From contig NZ_JABXKP010000078.1 in NCBI RefSeq assembly GCF_017114985.1, positions 89,439 to 153,438 on the forward strand: a stretch of DNA of 64,000 bases, read 5' to 3'. Both the position numbers and the translations under genes were made by a program. Below the pieces are notes generated by a model. The model ran no database searches. It was not told the origin of the DNA and saw only the letters and a list, made by a program, of their open reading frames with translations. This document shows, piece by piece, positions 27,875 to 36,698 of the stretch. This DNA comes from Nostoc sp. JL33. Lineage in GTDB: Bacteria; Cyanobacteriota; Cyanobacteriia; Cyanobacteriales; Nostocaceae. The stretch's first letter is position 1; every line of letters begins with the position of its first letter.

Positions 27875-28252
27875 ATGTCTAACCTGCCACCACTCAATAC
27901 AGAAACAATTTGGGCAATTCTTGACGAGAAACTGGATGATTCCATAGTCAACCAGTTGCTATGGCATTATTTAGGTTATCGCTATGATTCCTCAACTGCA
28001 CAATGGGACACTAGCCTAGTTGCACCAGAATGGCAAGATGAGTACCCACAACCACCAGATTTCATTGAATCTCGCCCCGCAACAGTCAAGTTGACTCGTT
28101 CCATTCCGGCTGAAAATAAACAAATGCTAAAAGAAAAACTGGGCTTCAAAGGTTACAAAATTGGTGAATTTGGGCCTCGGCAAACTCGCAGGGCGACGGC
28201 AGCAAATTGGTTGTTAAGTTATCTGCAACAAACTAGCGGCAAAATTGAGTAA
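27875..28252 (+). CDS. DUF1823 family protein
   Basis: This is a conserved cyanobacterial protein of 125 residues when started at the ATG at 27875, which gives the family N-terminus MSNLPPLNTETIWAILDEK; the TTG two codons earlier is less likely. Features include the WHYLGYRYDSSTAQWDTS segment and a highly conserved basic LGFKGYKIGEFGPRQTRRATA stretch near residues 95-115. No function is known; it is soluble and of normal family length. Confidence 0.85.
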   Translation: MSNLPPLNTETIWAILDEKLDDSIVNQLLWHYLGYRYDSSTAQWDTSLVAPEWQDEYPQPPDFIESRPATVKLTRSIPAENKQMLKEKLGFKGYKIGEFGPRQTRRATAANWLLSYLQQTSGKIE

Positions 28253-28604
28253 TATACAGCAGGTCTTTAAAAATAATCTTTTTTTTAACCTGATATCTGT
28301 TATTTAATAAGTTAATAAAAAGCCATTAACTTATTTACTAAGGTTTCGCAGCTTGATACAACAACATTCTCATCCTAGTAGTATGATCAGCAAAAAATGA
28401 ACTACGTTAATCCGTAAAATAGTTAAAAAATAAACACTATAACCAGTCAAAATGCCCAGAAAATAGTTATTTACTATAAAATTTTTATAAATTCATCCTG
28501 AAGATAGTGGCAGTGGTAATATAATTATTTCTCTAGAGCGATTTGCAAATTCAATTGAGCATCCGAAAATATTCTTATCAGCCCTTGATATTACAAACAC
28601 TTCT
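28253..28604. other. AT-rich intergenic region upstream of the GH13 gene
   Basis: About 350 bases. No gene or clear hairpin is seen; it should contain the GH13 promoter. Confidence 0.45.
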
Positions 28605-30263
28605 ATGGCAAAGCCAATTGAATTTAATTTATTTGCACCTTACAATAAAGGAGCCGCATTAATTGGTTCTTTTTCTGATTGGCAAGAAATTCCAATGGAA
28701 AAAGGTGATGATGGTTATTTTCGCACAAGTGTTGAATTAGAAGACGGTGTTTATAAATATAAATTCCGTGTCCAGTCAAATTCATGGTTTTTTGAGCCAG
28801 AACAATTGGTTGATGTCACAGATCCTTATGCAACTGATATAGATGAACTGAGTGGAAAAGATGATGGTGTTATCCGCGTCAAAGATGGCAAAAGGATTAC
28901 CGATACGTATGTTTGGCAACATGATGATAAACCTTTACCTGCTGACCGCGAATTAGTAATTTATGAATTGCACGTTGGTGACTTTTCTGGTGGCGAGGAT
29001 GATCCTTATGCACGAGGCAAGTACAAACACGTCGTTGAAAAGTTAGATTATTTGTGCGAACTAGGAATCAACGCTATTGAATTGATGCCCCTTAAAGAAT
29101 ATCCTGGTGATTATAGTTGGGGTTATAACCCCCGTCACTTCTTTGCAACAGAATCTAGTTATGGTTCTACTGCTGAGTTGAAAAAATTGATTGATGAGTG
29201 TCATGCCAGAGGGATTCGTGTAATTATTGACGGTATTTATAACCACTCAGAAGCATCTGCTCCTTTAACACAAATTGACCACGATTATTGGTATCATCAC
29301 GAACCTCGTGACCCTGATAATAACTGGGGGCCTGAATTTAATTATGAACATTATGACGAAAAATTAGATATTAATCCAGCGCGGAAATTTATTGGTGATA
29401 CAATCCGTTTCTGGATTCAGGAATATCATCTGGATGGTATTCGCTATGATGCAGCAAGGCAAATTGCTAACTACGATTTCATGCACTGGATTGTTCAGGA
29501 AGCCAAAAAAGCTGCTAGCATGAAGCCTTTTTACAACATTGCCGAACACATTCCTGAAAATACCAGCATTACCAATGTAGATGGCCCAATGGATGCGTGC
29601 TGGCATGACAGTTTTTATCACTGCATTCTAGAACATATCTGCGGTGATACATTTGATTTAGAGCGTCTAAAAGATGTCATTGACTGCAAGCGCCAAGGCT
29701 TCTTGGGTACCACCAATGTAGTAAATTACCTCACCAACCACGACCATAACCATGTCATGGTAGAACTGGGGAACCGTGAGATTTTTAATGAAGAAGCGTT
29801 TAGGCGGGCTAAATTAGGAGTAGCCATCCTAATGACTGCTGTTGGCGTACCTTTGATTTGGATGGGAGAGGAATTTGGCGAGTATAAACCTAAACAACCT
29901 GAATCATCGAAAATCGATTGGACGCTGTTAGGTAATGATCTGAATCGTAGTTTATTTGAATCATACAAAGGCTTAACCAACCTGCGTAAAAATAATTATG
30001 CCCTCTACACAGAAAATATTGATTTTTTCCACGAAAATCCAGAGCTAAAAGTATTAGCTTATACTCGTTGGAATGATGAAGGTTCTCGTGTAGTCGTAAT
30101 AGCAAATTTCTCAGAAAACTTCCTAGCTGGCTATCATGTTCCTAACTTTCCTAGTGGTGATAGATGGCACGAGTGGACAGGTAATTATGATGTCGAAGCT
30201 GCTGACGATGGCATCATAACTGATTTGGGGCCATACGAAGCCAAAGTATTTGTATGGCAGTAA
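28605..30263 (+). CDS. GH13 alpha-amylase-family enzyme with N-terminal CBM48 (GlgB/maltogenic type)
   Basis: This 552-residue soluble protein has a CBM48-like sandwich (about residues 1-90, PIEFNLFAPYNKGAALIGSFSDW) and an alpha-amylase barrel with all catalytic residues. They are the nucleophile in GIRYDAAR (D282), the acid/base in IAEHIPE (E314) and the transition-state Asp in TNHDHNH (D380). It ends with a short beta domain. It acts on alpha-1,4-glucans of storage glycogen; the architecture resembles glucan branching enzymes and maltogenic amylases, and I cannot decide between them. It is shorter than canonical GlgB (over 700 residues). No signal peptide. Confidence 0.88.
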   Translation: MAKPIEFNLFAPYNKGAALIGSFSDWQEIPMEKGDDGYFRTSVELEDGVYKYKFRVQSNSWFFEPEQLVDVTDPYATDIDELSGKDDGVIRVKDGKRITDTYVWQHDDKPLPADRELVIYELHVGDFSGGEDDPYARGKYKHVVEKLDYLCELGINAIELMPLKEYPGDYSWGYNPRHFFATESSYGSTAELKKLIDECHARGIRVIIDGIYNHSEASAPLTQIDHDYWYHHEPRDPDNNWGPEFNYEHYDEKLDINPARKFIGDTIRFWIQEYHLDGIRYDAARQIANYDFMHWIVQEAKKAASMKPFYNIAEHIPENTSITNVDGPMDACWHDSFYHCILEHICGDTFDLERLKDVIDCKRQGFLGTTNVVNYLTNHDHNHVMVELGNREIFNEEAFRRAKLGVAILMTAVGVPLIWMGEEFGEYKPKQPESSKIDWTLLGNDLNRSLFESYKGLTNLRKNNYALYTENIDFFHENPELKVLAYTRWNDEGSRVVVIANFSENFLAGYHVPNFPSGDRWHEWTGNYDVEAADDGIITDLGPYEAKVFVWQ

Positions 30264-30307
30264 TGATTGATATACGCTACCACTGAGTCAGTAGTCCAAT
30301 AGCAAAG

Positions 30308-30335
30308 AAAAAGAGGGAAAATATTCCCCCTTTTT
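30308..30335 (+). terminator. Intrinsic terminator after the GH13 gene
   Basis: AAAGAGGGAA (30310-30319) pairs with TTCCCCCTTT (30324-30333), one mismatch, 4-base loop, running directly into a T-run, 45 bases after the stop. Confidence 0.75.
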
Positions 30336-30466
30336 CAGTTATTACCTTACTCATCTATAGTCTAATTAGAAATTTGTCAAGTCTAAAAGAAGCTATTTTA
30401 GAATTTCATCAGTTTGTGTTACACTTTTGAGTTGAAGTGCGTATATAAAATTGACAGACCATCCCC

Positions 30467-31510
30467 ATGCACAACAAATTATTTAATAGTAACATTGAGA
30501 ACGATCGCGTTTTGTTAACTCCCAATGAAGTTAAATCAAAATTACCTTTAACACAATTAGCCGAACAAAGAGTTCTAGCATATAGGCAGGAGTTAGAAGA
30601 TATCCTGGATTTTCAGGATCGCAGAAAATTTATAGTAGTTGGCCCATGCTCAATCCATGACACCAAAGCAGCAATCGAATATTCTCAAAGGTTGAAAATA
30701 TTGGCCGAGCGAGTTAAGGATAAGCTGCTATTAATTATGCGAGTGTATTTTGAAAAACCAAGAACAACCGTAGGCTGGAAAGGGCTAATTAACGATCCAG
30801 ATATGGATGATTCTTTCCATGTAGAGAATGGTTTATTAATTGCACGGGATCTATTATTAAAAATTACAGAATTGGGATTACCTGCTGGTACAGAAGCACT
30901 AGATCCAATCATACCTCAATACATTAGTGAACTGATTACATGGTCTGCGATTGGAGCACGCACGACCGAATCACAAACTCACCGCGAAATGGCAAGTGGG
31001 CTTTCGATGCCTGTGGGTTTTAAAAATGGTACTGATGGCAATATTCAAGTAGCTTTGAATGCCTTACAATCAGCTCGAAACCCGCATAATTTTCTGGGAA
31101 TTAATCAAAACGGACAGGTTAGCGTCTTTCAAACTAAAGGTAATGCCTACGGTCACGTAATTTTAAGGGGTGGTAGTCAACCCAACTTTGATGTAGCAAA
31201 TGTCAAACTGGTAGAAGAGAAATTAAAACAGGCAAATTTAACACCGAGAATTGTTATTGACTGTAGCCACGGCAATACGAATAAAGATTACAAATTCCAA
31301 GGTGCTGTCTTAGAAAATATTATTCAGCAAATAGTGGATGGTAATACATCAATAGTTGGCATGATGCTGGAATCGCATTTGTATGAAGGTAGTCAACCAA
31401 TTATTGGTAAACAAGAAGAATTAAAATATGGTATTTCTGTAACTGATAAATGTATTGGCTGGGAAGAAACCGAAAAAATTATTTTGGCTGCTCACGAAAA
31501 GCTTAAATAA
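30467..31510 (+). CDS. 3-deoxy-7-phosphoheptulonate (DAHP) synthase, class I
   Basis: This 347-residue enzyme condenses phosphoenolpyruvate and erythrose 4-phosphate, the first step of the shikimate pathway. Signatures of the AroF/G/H type include VVGPCSIHD (about residues 64-72), RVYFEKPRTTVGWKGLINDP (about 92-111), GARTTESQTHREMASGLSMPVGFKNGTDG and IDCSHGN (about 264-270). Length and N-terminal extension fit the feedback-regulated type; which amino acid inhibits it cannot be read from sequence. Confidence 0.96.
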   Translation: MHNKLFNSNIENDRVLLTPNEVKSKLPLTQLAEQRVLAYRQELEDILDFQDRRKFIVVGPCSIHDTKAAIEYSQRLKILAERVKDKLLLIMRVYFEKPRTTVGWKGLINDPDMDDSFHVENGLLIARDLLLKITELGLPAGTEALDPIIPQYISELITWSAIGARTTESQTHREMASGLSMPVGFKNGTDGNIQVALNALQSARNPHNFLGINQNGQVSVFQTKGNAYGHVILRGGSQPNFDVANVKLVEEKLKQANLTPRIVIDCSHGNTNKDYKFQGAVLENIIQQIVDGNTSIVGMMLESHLYEGSQPIIGKQEELKYGISVTDKCIGWEETEKIILAAHEKLK

Positions 31511-31575
31511 ATACTAAGAAGTAGAGGCGCACAGATGTCATACGATTCCACACAAACCCTGATATATATAGATAG

Positions 31576-31612
31576 ATTTAGATAAGCCAGGTATAATCTG
31601 GCTTATCTAAAT
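31576..31612 (+). terminator. 15-bp perfect hairpin downstream of DAHP synthase
   Basis: ATTTAGATAAGCCAG (31576-31590) and its exact complement (31598-31612) enclose a 7-base loop, 66 bases after the stop. The tail (CTTCTAC) is only moderately T-rich, so it may be a terminator or a 3'-stabilising structure. Confidence 0.55.
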
Positions 31613-31835
31613 CTTCTACAAATCAAAGACATTGCTTGGTGCTTCACCTAGTATTATCTGAAAAGCATTGTAGATAAAATCATCTTTCAGACTATTGATA
31701 GACCCTGATATTGGTAGAAAGATAGAAAGAATACTTCAGCCAATCAGGTAACATCAATATTAATCCTAATAATTGCTGTGTTTATTCAGATTTTCTTTCA
31801 GTGGTGTTACACAACAAATGTTGCCGCAAGTATTG

Positions 31836-31859
31836 CCCCGATTCTCCTCCGGGGTTTTT
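31836..31859 (+). terminator. Orphan intrinsic terminator, possible end of a small RNA
   Basis: CCCCG (31836-31840) pairs with CGGGG (31850-31854), followed by TTTTT. The nearest + strand gene ends over 300 bases upstream behind another hairpin, so this may end a short non-coding transcript. The stem is short. Confidence 0.35.
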
Positions 31860-31909
31860 CTTTGAATTAGCGATGTCTACGACGAGATTTGGCTACGCAA
31901 GCAAATCTA

Positions 31910-32413
31910 CTAAGCCTGTAATGCCTTAAACCACTTATTCAAAACTGTGCTGATGGTTTTCTTAATCTGATGGTTACGGCTCCACTTCTGGAATGCCATT
32001 TCATACTCTTCGCCTTTGATTTGAAAGGTATTCCAGACATCAAGCCCTATAGGCAATCCGCAGAATAGTAAAATGTAGAGCGACCAAGAAATTCCGCCAC
32101 CAGTGATTAAATTGGCTAGTATCAAAAAGCCATTAAAAATCGTATAATTCCCTAGACGCTTCTGAAATCTTCTGATGCGGTAGGCATCAAAAGCTTTTCG
32201 CTGTTGGACTTTACCCTGTTGTACTACCCAATCGCGTTCTGCTAATTTTAAAGAATCAGGTGAAATTTCTAACTCAGCAGCAATTTCTAATATCTGCTCA
32301 TAAGAAAATTCTGTATCTTTGTCATCAGCTTGACGAGCGATCGCTAAGTGTAAAATTTCTTGTACATCTTCTTGGCTATAAGAGCGGAGGCTGTTGGGTT
32401 CAAATTCCGTCAT
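31910..32413 (-). CDS. 2TM-domain cyanobacterial membrane protein
   Basis: This 167-residue protein has a soluble N-terminal helical part (YSQEDVQEILHLAIARQADD…FSYEQILEIAAELEISPDSLKLAE, residues 12-60). A basic stretch, two closely spaced membrane helices (about 92-105 and 110-125, with IFNGFLILANLI) and a short C-terminal tail complete it. This matches the 2TM family found fused to such N-terminal repeats in cyanobacteria. Function unknown. Confidence 0.7.
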   Translation of the reverse strand: MTEFEPNSLRSYSQEDVQEILHLAIARQADDKDTEFSYEQILEIAAELEISPDSLKLAERDWVVQQGKVQQRKAFDAYRIRRFQKRLGNYTIFNGFLILANLITGGGISWSLYILLFCGLPIGLDVWNTFQIKGEEYEMAFQKWSRNHQIKKTISTVLNKWFKALQA

Positions 32414-32735
32414 AACTAATATCTCTTAGTGTTATTATTAATAATTACTCGGCCGATAGCTGTAACACAGCTACGCCACCATCAACACAATTTGCACTAA
32501 ACCTACACTAGCAAATCTAGACAGCACAGAAAGTACAGATTTCAAGGCTGAAGCCTCTATTTAAAGATGCTAAAATGCCCAAAATGCTTGATAGCTAATG
32601 ATTGTAGCTGTTAGTTCCTCGGAAACTTAAAATAACTAAAAAATAATTTATAAATTAATACATGGACTCATTCATAATCTTAGTAGCTATTTGTCAAAGG
32701 GGAACTCTAATCTTCTAATCTAAGGATGTAACTCA
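32414..32735. other. Divergent intergenic region
   Basis: About 320 bases between divergent genes; must hold both promoters. No strong hairpin or known box is seen. Confidence 0.45.
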
Positions 32736-33452
32736 ATGGTTGAAGAAAATGGATCGATTCGTACTCTATCGGTTGATATTGGCGGTAGTGGCGTTAAGGC
32801 TATGGTTTTAGATATTACGGGGAATCCTGTAACGGAAAGGGCGCGTTTAGATACACCCCAACCTGCTACACCGGAGGTTGTAATTAATGCAATTGTTGTG
32901 TTAGCAGCCGCTCAAGGTGAATTTCATCGCGTTTCGGTCGGTTTTCCCGGTGTGGTGCGGTCTGGAGTCACGGAAACTGCGGTAAACTTACATCCAGATT
33001 GGATCGGATTTGATTTGGAAACAGCATTATCAAAACACTTAAACAAGCCTGTACGGGTGATTAATGATGCAGACATGCAGGGGTTTGGAGCGATCGCTGG
33101 TAAAGGTGTCGAACTGGTGATTACTCTAGGCACGGGGTTTGGTTCGGCTTTATTTGTAGATGGTAAGCTAGTACCGAATATGGAAATGGGACATCACCCG
33201 TTTCGCAAAGGAGAGACTTTCGAGCAGCAGTTGGGGCGTGCAGAGTTAGAAAAAATTGGTGAGAAAAGATGGAATAGGCGTTTAGAAAAAGCGATCGCAT
33301 CCTTGGAACATCTATTCAATTATGATTACCTTTACATTGGCGGTGGTGAAGCTGTGAGAGTGAATTTACAGCTACCGTTAAATGTCAAACTCATCCCCAA
33401 TATCACTGGTTTATTAGGCGGTATTGCTTTGTGGCGAGATGAGAAAAGGTAA
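32736..33452 (+). CDS. ppgK: Polyphosphate glucokinase-like ROK family kinase
   Basis: This 238-residue cytosolic sugar kinase has the ROK phosphate-1 motif DIGGSGVKAMVLD (residues 10-22), a VGFPGVV strand, the catalytic NDADMQGFGA (about 107-116) and TLGTGFGSALF (about 125-135). The HHPFRKGETFEQQLG segment is characteristic of strictly polyphosphate-dependent glucokinases. It probably makes glucose 6-phosphate with polyphosphate. An AAGGAT ribosome binding site lies before the ATG. Confidence 0.88.
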   Translation: MVEENGSIRTLSVDIGGSGVKAMVLDITGNPVTERARLDTPQPATPEVVINAIVVLAAAQGEFHRVSVGFPGVVRSGVTETAVNLHPDWIGFDLETALSKHLNKPVRVINDADMQGFGAIAGKGVELVITLGTGFGSALFVDGKLVPNMEMGHHPFRKGETFEQQLGRAELEKIGEKRWNRRLEKAIASLEHLFNYDYLYIGGGEAVRVNLQLPLNVKLIPNITGLLGGIALWRDEKR

Positions 33453-33899
33453 AAACTTTTTCAGTATCCGCAAGGGTACTAAGCGATGTCTAAGGGCGGG
33501 CTGTAAGGCGCCTTTTATTAAGGTGCTTCTTTCTCAAGATTTAAAAATGATATAGAAATTAACACAGGTTAGGCAAGAGAATTCGACATACATTATGTTC
33601 AGTGCCCCTGTGTAATTTTGTCATCCAGTAGTCTAAACTCTAGTTGAAATTCAAGACTGTGCAACAACGTTGTGCGGTTTAATTTTATTGAGGTCGAAAT
33701 ATGCGCTTTCCCAGAAAAATTCCCTAAAAAAGCAGATATTAGTCTGATTAGATGGAATAGGAGGTGAGCAAAGATGATCATGACAAGATTATCTCAAACA
33801 AAGAGTACATGACTTTTTTATTTGGTCAGTATGCACTATTCCGGACAGCAGCAATGTTGTTGGTTAAAAGAAATATTGGTTTAGGTAAAATGAACTACA
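33453..33899. other. Intergenic region upstream of the peptidoglycan-binding gene
   Basis: About 450 bases without a supportable gene. A short repeat related to 2448 (GCGATGTCTA) lies near 33484, next to a GGCGCC palindrome. Confidence 0.45.
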
Positions 33900-34451
33900 A
33901 TGACTGAAATTGGCCTAATGATCACAGGGGTGTTAACAATAAGACAAGCATCTGCGGCCAATTTGCCACAGCAGCAATTATTTCAGATGGAAAATGACGT
34001 AAACCAGTCAAAACAGAGTCACTTAGAGATCACTGCTCAAGTCACACCACCTGAATTCATGGAGACAGATGGGATTTCTCAGGCTTCTCCCTGTGCGATC
34101 GCACTAGAGAAAGAACATATACTTAAGAAAATCAGTAAAAAGAATCCGGGACTAGCTTCTTCTAACTTAGGTGAGTCTACGAAGTATTCTCAGTCTGGAG
34201 GGAAAGTCAGTGCAAAGGCTACAGGACGGTTCCAGAAGTTTAGTAGCCAACTGCCGACTCTTTATTTCGGTAGCTCTGGTGTTGCTGTCAGAGTCTTACA
34301 ACAGCTGTTAGTGTCTAACGGTTATGCCGTTAAAGTAGATGGGATTTTTGGCGCACTGACAGAGACTGCTGTCAAAGCCTTTCAAAATCAGGGGAATTTA
34401 GGTGTGGATGGAATAGTTGGTCAACGAACTTGGCGGGCGTTGACAATTTAG
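33900..34451 (+). CDS. Peptidoglycan-binding domain protein
   Basis: This 183-residue protein ends in a PG_binding_1 domain (about residues 118-182: LYFGSSGVAVRVLQQLL…DGIFGALTETAVKAFQ…DGIVGQRTWRAL). The first 20 residues (MTEIGLMITGVLTIRQASA) could be a short signal peptide with an ASA cleavage site; the middle is a Ser/Lys-rich linker. It presumably binds the cell wall in the periplasm. The stop codon TAG is itself the first part of the tandem repeat that follows. Confidence 0.82.
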   Translation: MTEIGLMITGVLTIRQASAANLPQQQLFQMENDVNQSKQSHLEITAQVTPPEFMETDGISQASPCAIALEKEHILKKISKKNPGLASSNLGESTKYSQSGGKVSAKATGRFQKFSSQLPTLYFGSSGVAVRVLQQLLVSNGYAVKVDGIFGALTETAVKAFQNQGNLGVDGIVGQRTWRALTI

Positions 34452-34478
34452 TTAGGAGTTAGGAGTTAGGAGTTAGGA
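34451..34478. repeat. Four tandem GTTAGGA heptamers
   Basis: Four exact copies of a 7-base unit start at the last base of the preceding stop codon, followed by a decayed fifth copy. Same family as at 2004-2063. Confidence 0.9.
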
Positions 34479-34631
34479 GTTATGAAACTTTGTATTATTC
34501 ATAATTCCTGATTCATTTGTGAAAATTTAAGAAAAAATCACTTTTCTAAATTATAATAATGCTGAAAATTTTCTAAAATATGGAGTACATAAGTAACATT
34601 TGTACTCTTTTTTGAGGGCAATATATTCTCT

Positions 34632-34844
34632 TCAACCGTTACCGCCGCTGATATTTTCAAGACGCGTTAACCATTGATTGAAATGCTCGCACTGCTGAGG
34701 TATTGTATCCAAGCCAATATCGATTGCAATCAAGGAGCCATGTAATGGCTTTTCATATCCAAGGCAACATCTGATAATTCGTTTGGATGGGGCTGTTGTT
34801 GCGCCTTCATTAATATGTTCAGGTGAAAGGAATAAGTTACGCAA
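34632..34844 (-). pseudogene. DUF4276-like C-terminal remnant
   Basis: The frame from a TTG at 34844 reads SPEHINEGATTAPSKRI, then GYEKPLHGSLIAIDIGLDTI, then QCEHFNQWLTRLENI. This matches my memory of the C-terminal pattern of DUF4276 (ELINDGPETAPSKR…KPLHGxLIAxxIGLxxIRxxCPHFxxWLxxLE). The N-terminal two thirds of such a protein are missing. DUF4276 genes commonly follow AAA_21-type ATPase genes, and an ATPase fragment lies immediately upstream, so an internal deletion probably joined the two. Confidence 0.6.
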
Positions 34845-35128
34845 TCACCACTACCGATTTCACGCTCACCGCTCATGTTCCACCAAAAAGACTCTTTGGA
34901 AAACATCAGACGGTTGTCTTGAGTTGGTTCAAGAGTAGCGAAATACCCATTATTTCCAAAATAAAGCTCAATCTCTAGTTGCTCAGTTGTTTTACGGCCA
35001 AAATGCAAGATCGCATCGGGGCCACCCTGGCGGCTTACCAAAACTTGCAGATTCCTCTCAAGCATCTGCTGAACCATGCGAAAGAAGCCTATGAAGTTAG
35101 ATTTACCTGCACCATTACATCCAATAAG
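34845..35128 (-). pseudogene. AAA (SMC-like) ATPase fragment, downstream of the TnpB element
   Basis: The frame enters from the element junction and reads LIGCNGAGKSNFIGFFRM, a Walker A motif. The rest, …LVSRQGGPDAILHFGRKTTEQLEIELYFG and TQDNRLMFSKESFWWNM, is typical of AAA_21 ATPases. Homology stops near GEREIGSG, where the frame runs into the DUF4276-like remnant, and the open frame ends at 34730. Everything after the first ~150 residues of the ATPase is gone, so the gene was already dead or died with that deletion. Confidence 0.75.
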
Positions 35129-35175
35129 TACGTTTAGTATGAACTACCCCTGGCTAACTTCGTTTGAGCCAGGGG
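35129..35175 (-). ncRNA. Predicted 3' part of the TnpB guide (omega/re) RNA
   Basis: The right-end hairpin (9-bp stem, 11-base loop, 35147-35175) overlaps the end of tnpB and lies 12-18 bases from the junction. In characterised TnpB systems the scaffold ends at the element end and the guide is the flanking DNA. Here the guide would begin CTTATTGGATGTAATG, the P-loop codons of the broken ATPase. The 5' start of the RNA cannot be placed. Confidence 0.5.
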
Positions 35176-36475
35176 TTTCTACATTCCCTAGCGTAGCCTG
35201 AGATTTTTGGCGCTTCAATTCCCCCATTTGCCTCATGCTTCCTGCTTGTTTGCGGGTGCGTGAGGTAGAGCTAGTAAGATCAGCGCCTACGAGGACAGTT
35301 CCTGCCCCCGGTAGAGTTCCTTTAGCCCAATAAAGCATTACTTCGGCTGCTGCAATATCTCTATCTTGCGAATATCTACAAACACTGCACTCATGCACTC
35401 GGATATCGAGTGTCTTTTTGTGCTGATTTCCGCATTTAGGACAGGTTTGAGAAGGCTTTACTTGGCGCGTTGGAACTTCGATAAATACACCACCAATCTG
35501 TTCTACTTTGTATTTGATAGTGCTGCGTAACACTCCAAAACCAACGTCAAGAATGGACTTATTTAGTCCAGCCTTTTGCTTTTTACGGTTGCCAATTTTT
35601 GCTTTTCGGGTCATGTTTTTGACTTCTAGCTTTTCAGTCGCTACCATGCTGTTACTGCTAGTGATAAGTGAGGCGACTTGATGAACCCAATTCTGCCTCT
35701 GGTTAGCAACTTTGCATTTTAGTTTACTAACTTTGATAACAGCTTTTTTCCATCTTCTAGAAGCAAATATTTTCTTCTTTCTATTCGGTGCGCGTTTTCG
35801 TCTTTTCTCCTTAGATGCTTTCTTAATTAGATGTTCAGCATTTCTCAAAAACTTAGGAGCGTCGATTTGTTGATGATTCTCGCCGTCAGTAATTGATAAC
35901 GCTGCGTTACATCCCAGATCAATGCCGATAGCACCAATGGGTAAAATCTCTGGTTTCAGAACTTGATCTAAAATGTCAACTGTAATAGATGCGTACCATT
36001 TTCCATTCCGAAAAACGATAGTGCAAGTAGTTGGTTTGCCCCAGTACTTAGCCTGTCCACGCATCTGAATACGCCCAATTTTAGATAAATTCAGATAACC
36101 ATTTTCACCGTCTGACTCTACCTTGAAACCTGCACAGTCTGGATAAGTCCAACCTGAATAATGTCTAATTGACTTGAATCTAGGACATTTGGCTAATCCT
36201 TTTAACCAACGCTCAAAAGCATAATCAACACGCTTGAGAGTTGCTTGCAGTGCATGGCTGGGAAGTTTTTTGTACTCTGTCCAGACTTCTTTAAATGCTG
36301 GTAAACAATTCTGTTGCTCAAAATAATCAACCCGATGATTGAACTTTTGATATTGAGTAAACCTGTTATTGACTGCGGCATTGAATAAATCCTTATGAAG
36401 CTTTCGATGATACCGCAGGTCTTTTTCTATTTGAGTATTTGGATATAACCGAAAAGTCATTCTTCTAATAGCCAC
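35144..36475 (-). CDS. tnpB: RNA-guided endonuclease TnpB
   Basis: This 443-residue protein is complete. The RuvC active site is intact: GIDLG (D186), the Glu of ATEKLEV (E281) and the Asp of QDRDIAAAE (D371/D373). The zinc finger is CPKC (345-348) and CSVC (363-366). An N-terminal RNA/DNA-binding region (MTFRLYPNTQIEKDL…) is present. Family members use a guide RNA copied from the right end of the element to cut DNA beside a short target motif, which keeps the element in the population. A long C-terminal tail after residue 385 is Ser/Thr/Gly-rich and overlaps the right-end hairpin, the expected position of the guide RNA scaffold. Confidence 0.95.
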   Translation of the reverse strand: MAIRRMTFRLYPNTQIEKDLRYHRKLHKDLFNAAVNNRFTQYQKFNHRVDYFEQQNCLPAFKEVWTEYKKLPSHALQATLKRVDYAFERWLKGLAKCPRFKSIRHYSGWTYPDCAGFKVESDGENGYLNLSKIGRIQMRGQAKYWGKPTTCTIVFRNGKWYASITVDILDQVLKPEILPIGAIGIDLGCNAALSITDGENHQQIDAPKFLRNAEHLIKKASKEKRRKRAPNRKKKIFASRRWKKAVIKVSKLKCKVANQRQNWVHQVASLITSSNSMVATEKLEVKNMTRKAKIGNRKKQKAGLNKSILDVGFGVLRSTIKYKVEQIGGVFIEVPTRQVKPSQTCPKCGNQHKKTLDIRVHECSVCRYSQDRDIAAAEVMLYWAKGTLPGAGTVLVGADLTSSTSRTRKQAGSMRQMGELKRQKSQATLGNVETPGSNEVSQG

Positions 36476-36548
36476 AGTCTAATCACCCCCTTGTTTTGCC
36501 TACCTGTATGTATATACAATAAGACTAACACGTATCCCGGTAAAATAT
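36476..36548. promoter_or_regulatory. Divergent promoter between tnpB and the RHH gene, candidate operator
   Basis: This 73-bp gap must hold both promoters. It contains the imperfect dyad TGTATGTATATACA (about 36508), the kind of short dyad that RHH proteins bind; autoregulation and control of tnpB by the RHH protein is inference. Confidence 0.4.
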
Positions 36549-36689
36549 ATGGCTAGAACTGAAAAAGTTATAGTAAGGCTCACCAAGCAAGAGAAAGAAA
36601 AAATAGAGAAGTATGCTAAATACTTGGGAGTTTCAATGTCTGAAGTAATCCAAGATTATATAAAAGCATTACCAAATAAAGATTGTTGA
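36549..36689 (+). CDS. 46-residue ribbon-helix-helix (CopG-like) protein inside the TnpB element
   Basis: The ATG at 36549 opens a frame ending at TGA 36687-36689. It starts MARTEKVIVRLTKQEKEKIE; then KYAKYLGVSMSEVIQDYIKAL completes a textbook RHH fold: a beta strand (KVIVRLT), helix 1 (KQEKEKIEKYAKYLG) and helix 2 (SMSEVIQDYIKAL). It is divergent from tnpB with 73 bp between starts. Such proteins are usually DNA-binding repressors or antitoxins. No toxin partner is present, so a repressor of tnpB or a relaxosome-like accessory are the alternatives. Confidence 0.78.
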   Translation: MARTEKVIVRLTKQEKEKIEKYAKYLGVSMSEVIQDYIKALPNKDC

Positions 36690-36698
36690 CAACTCAAA

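Larger units (their letters stand above)
31511..31909. other. Intergenic region with two hairpins
   Basis: About 400 bases without a protein gene. It holds a strong hairpin at 31576-31612 and a G+C-rich hairpin with T-run at 31836-31859 on the + strand; both are listed separately. Confidence 0.5.

Noticed and set aside
33599..33781. 60-codon - strand frame
   Set aside because: No family, poor start, and lies in the leader region of the next gene.
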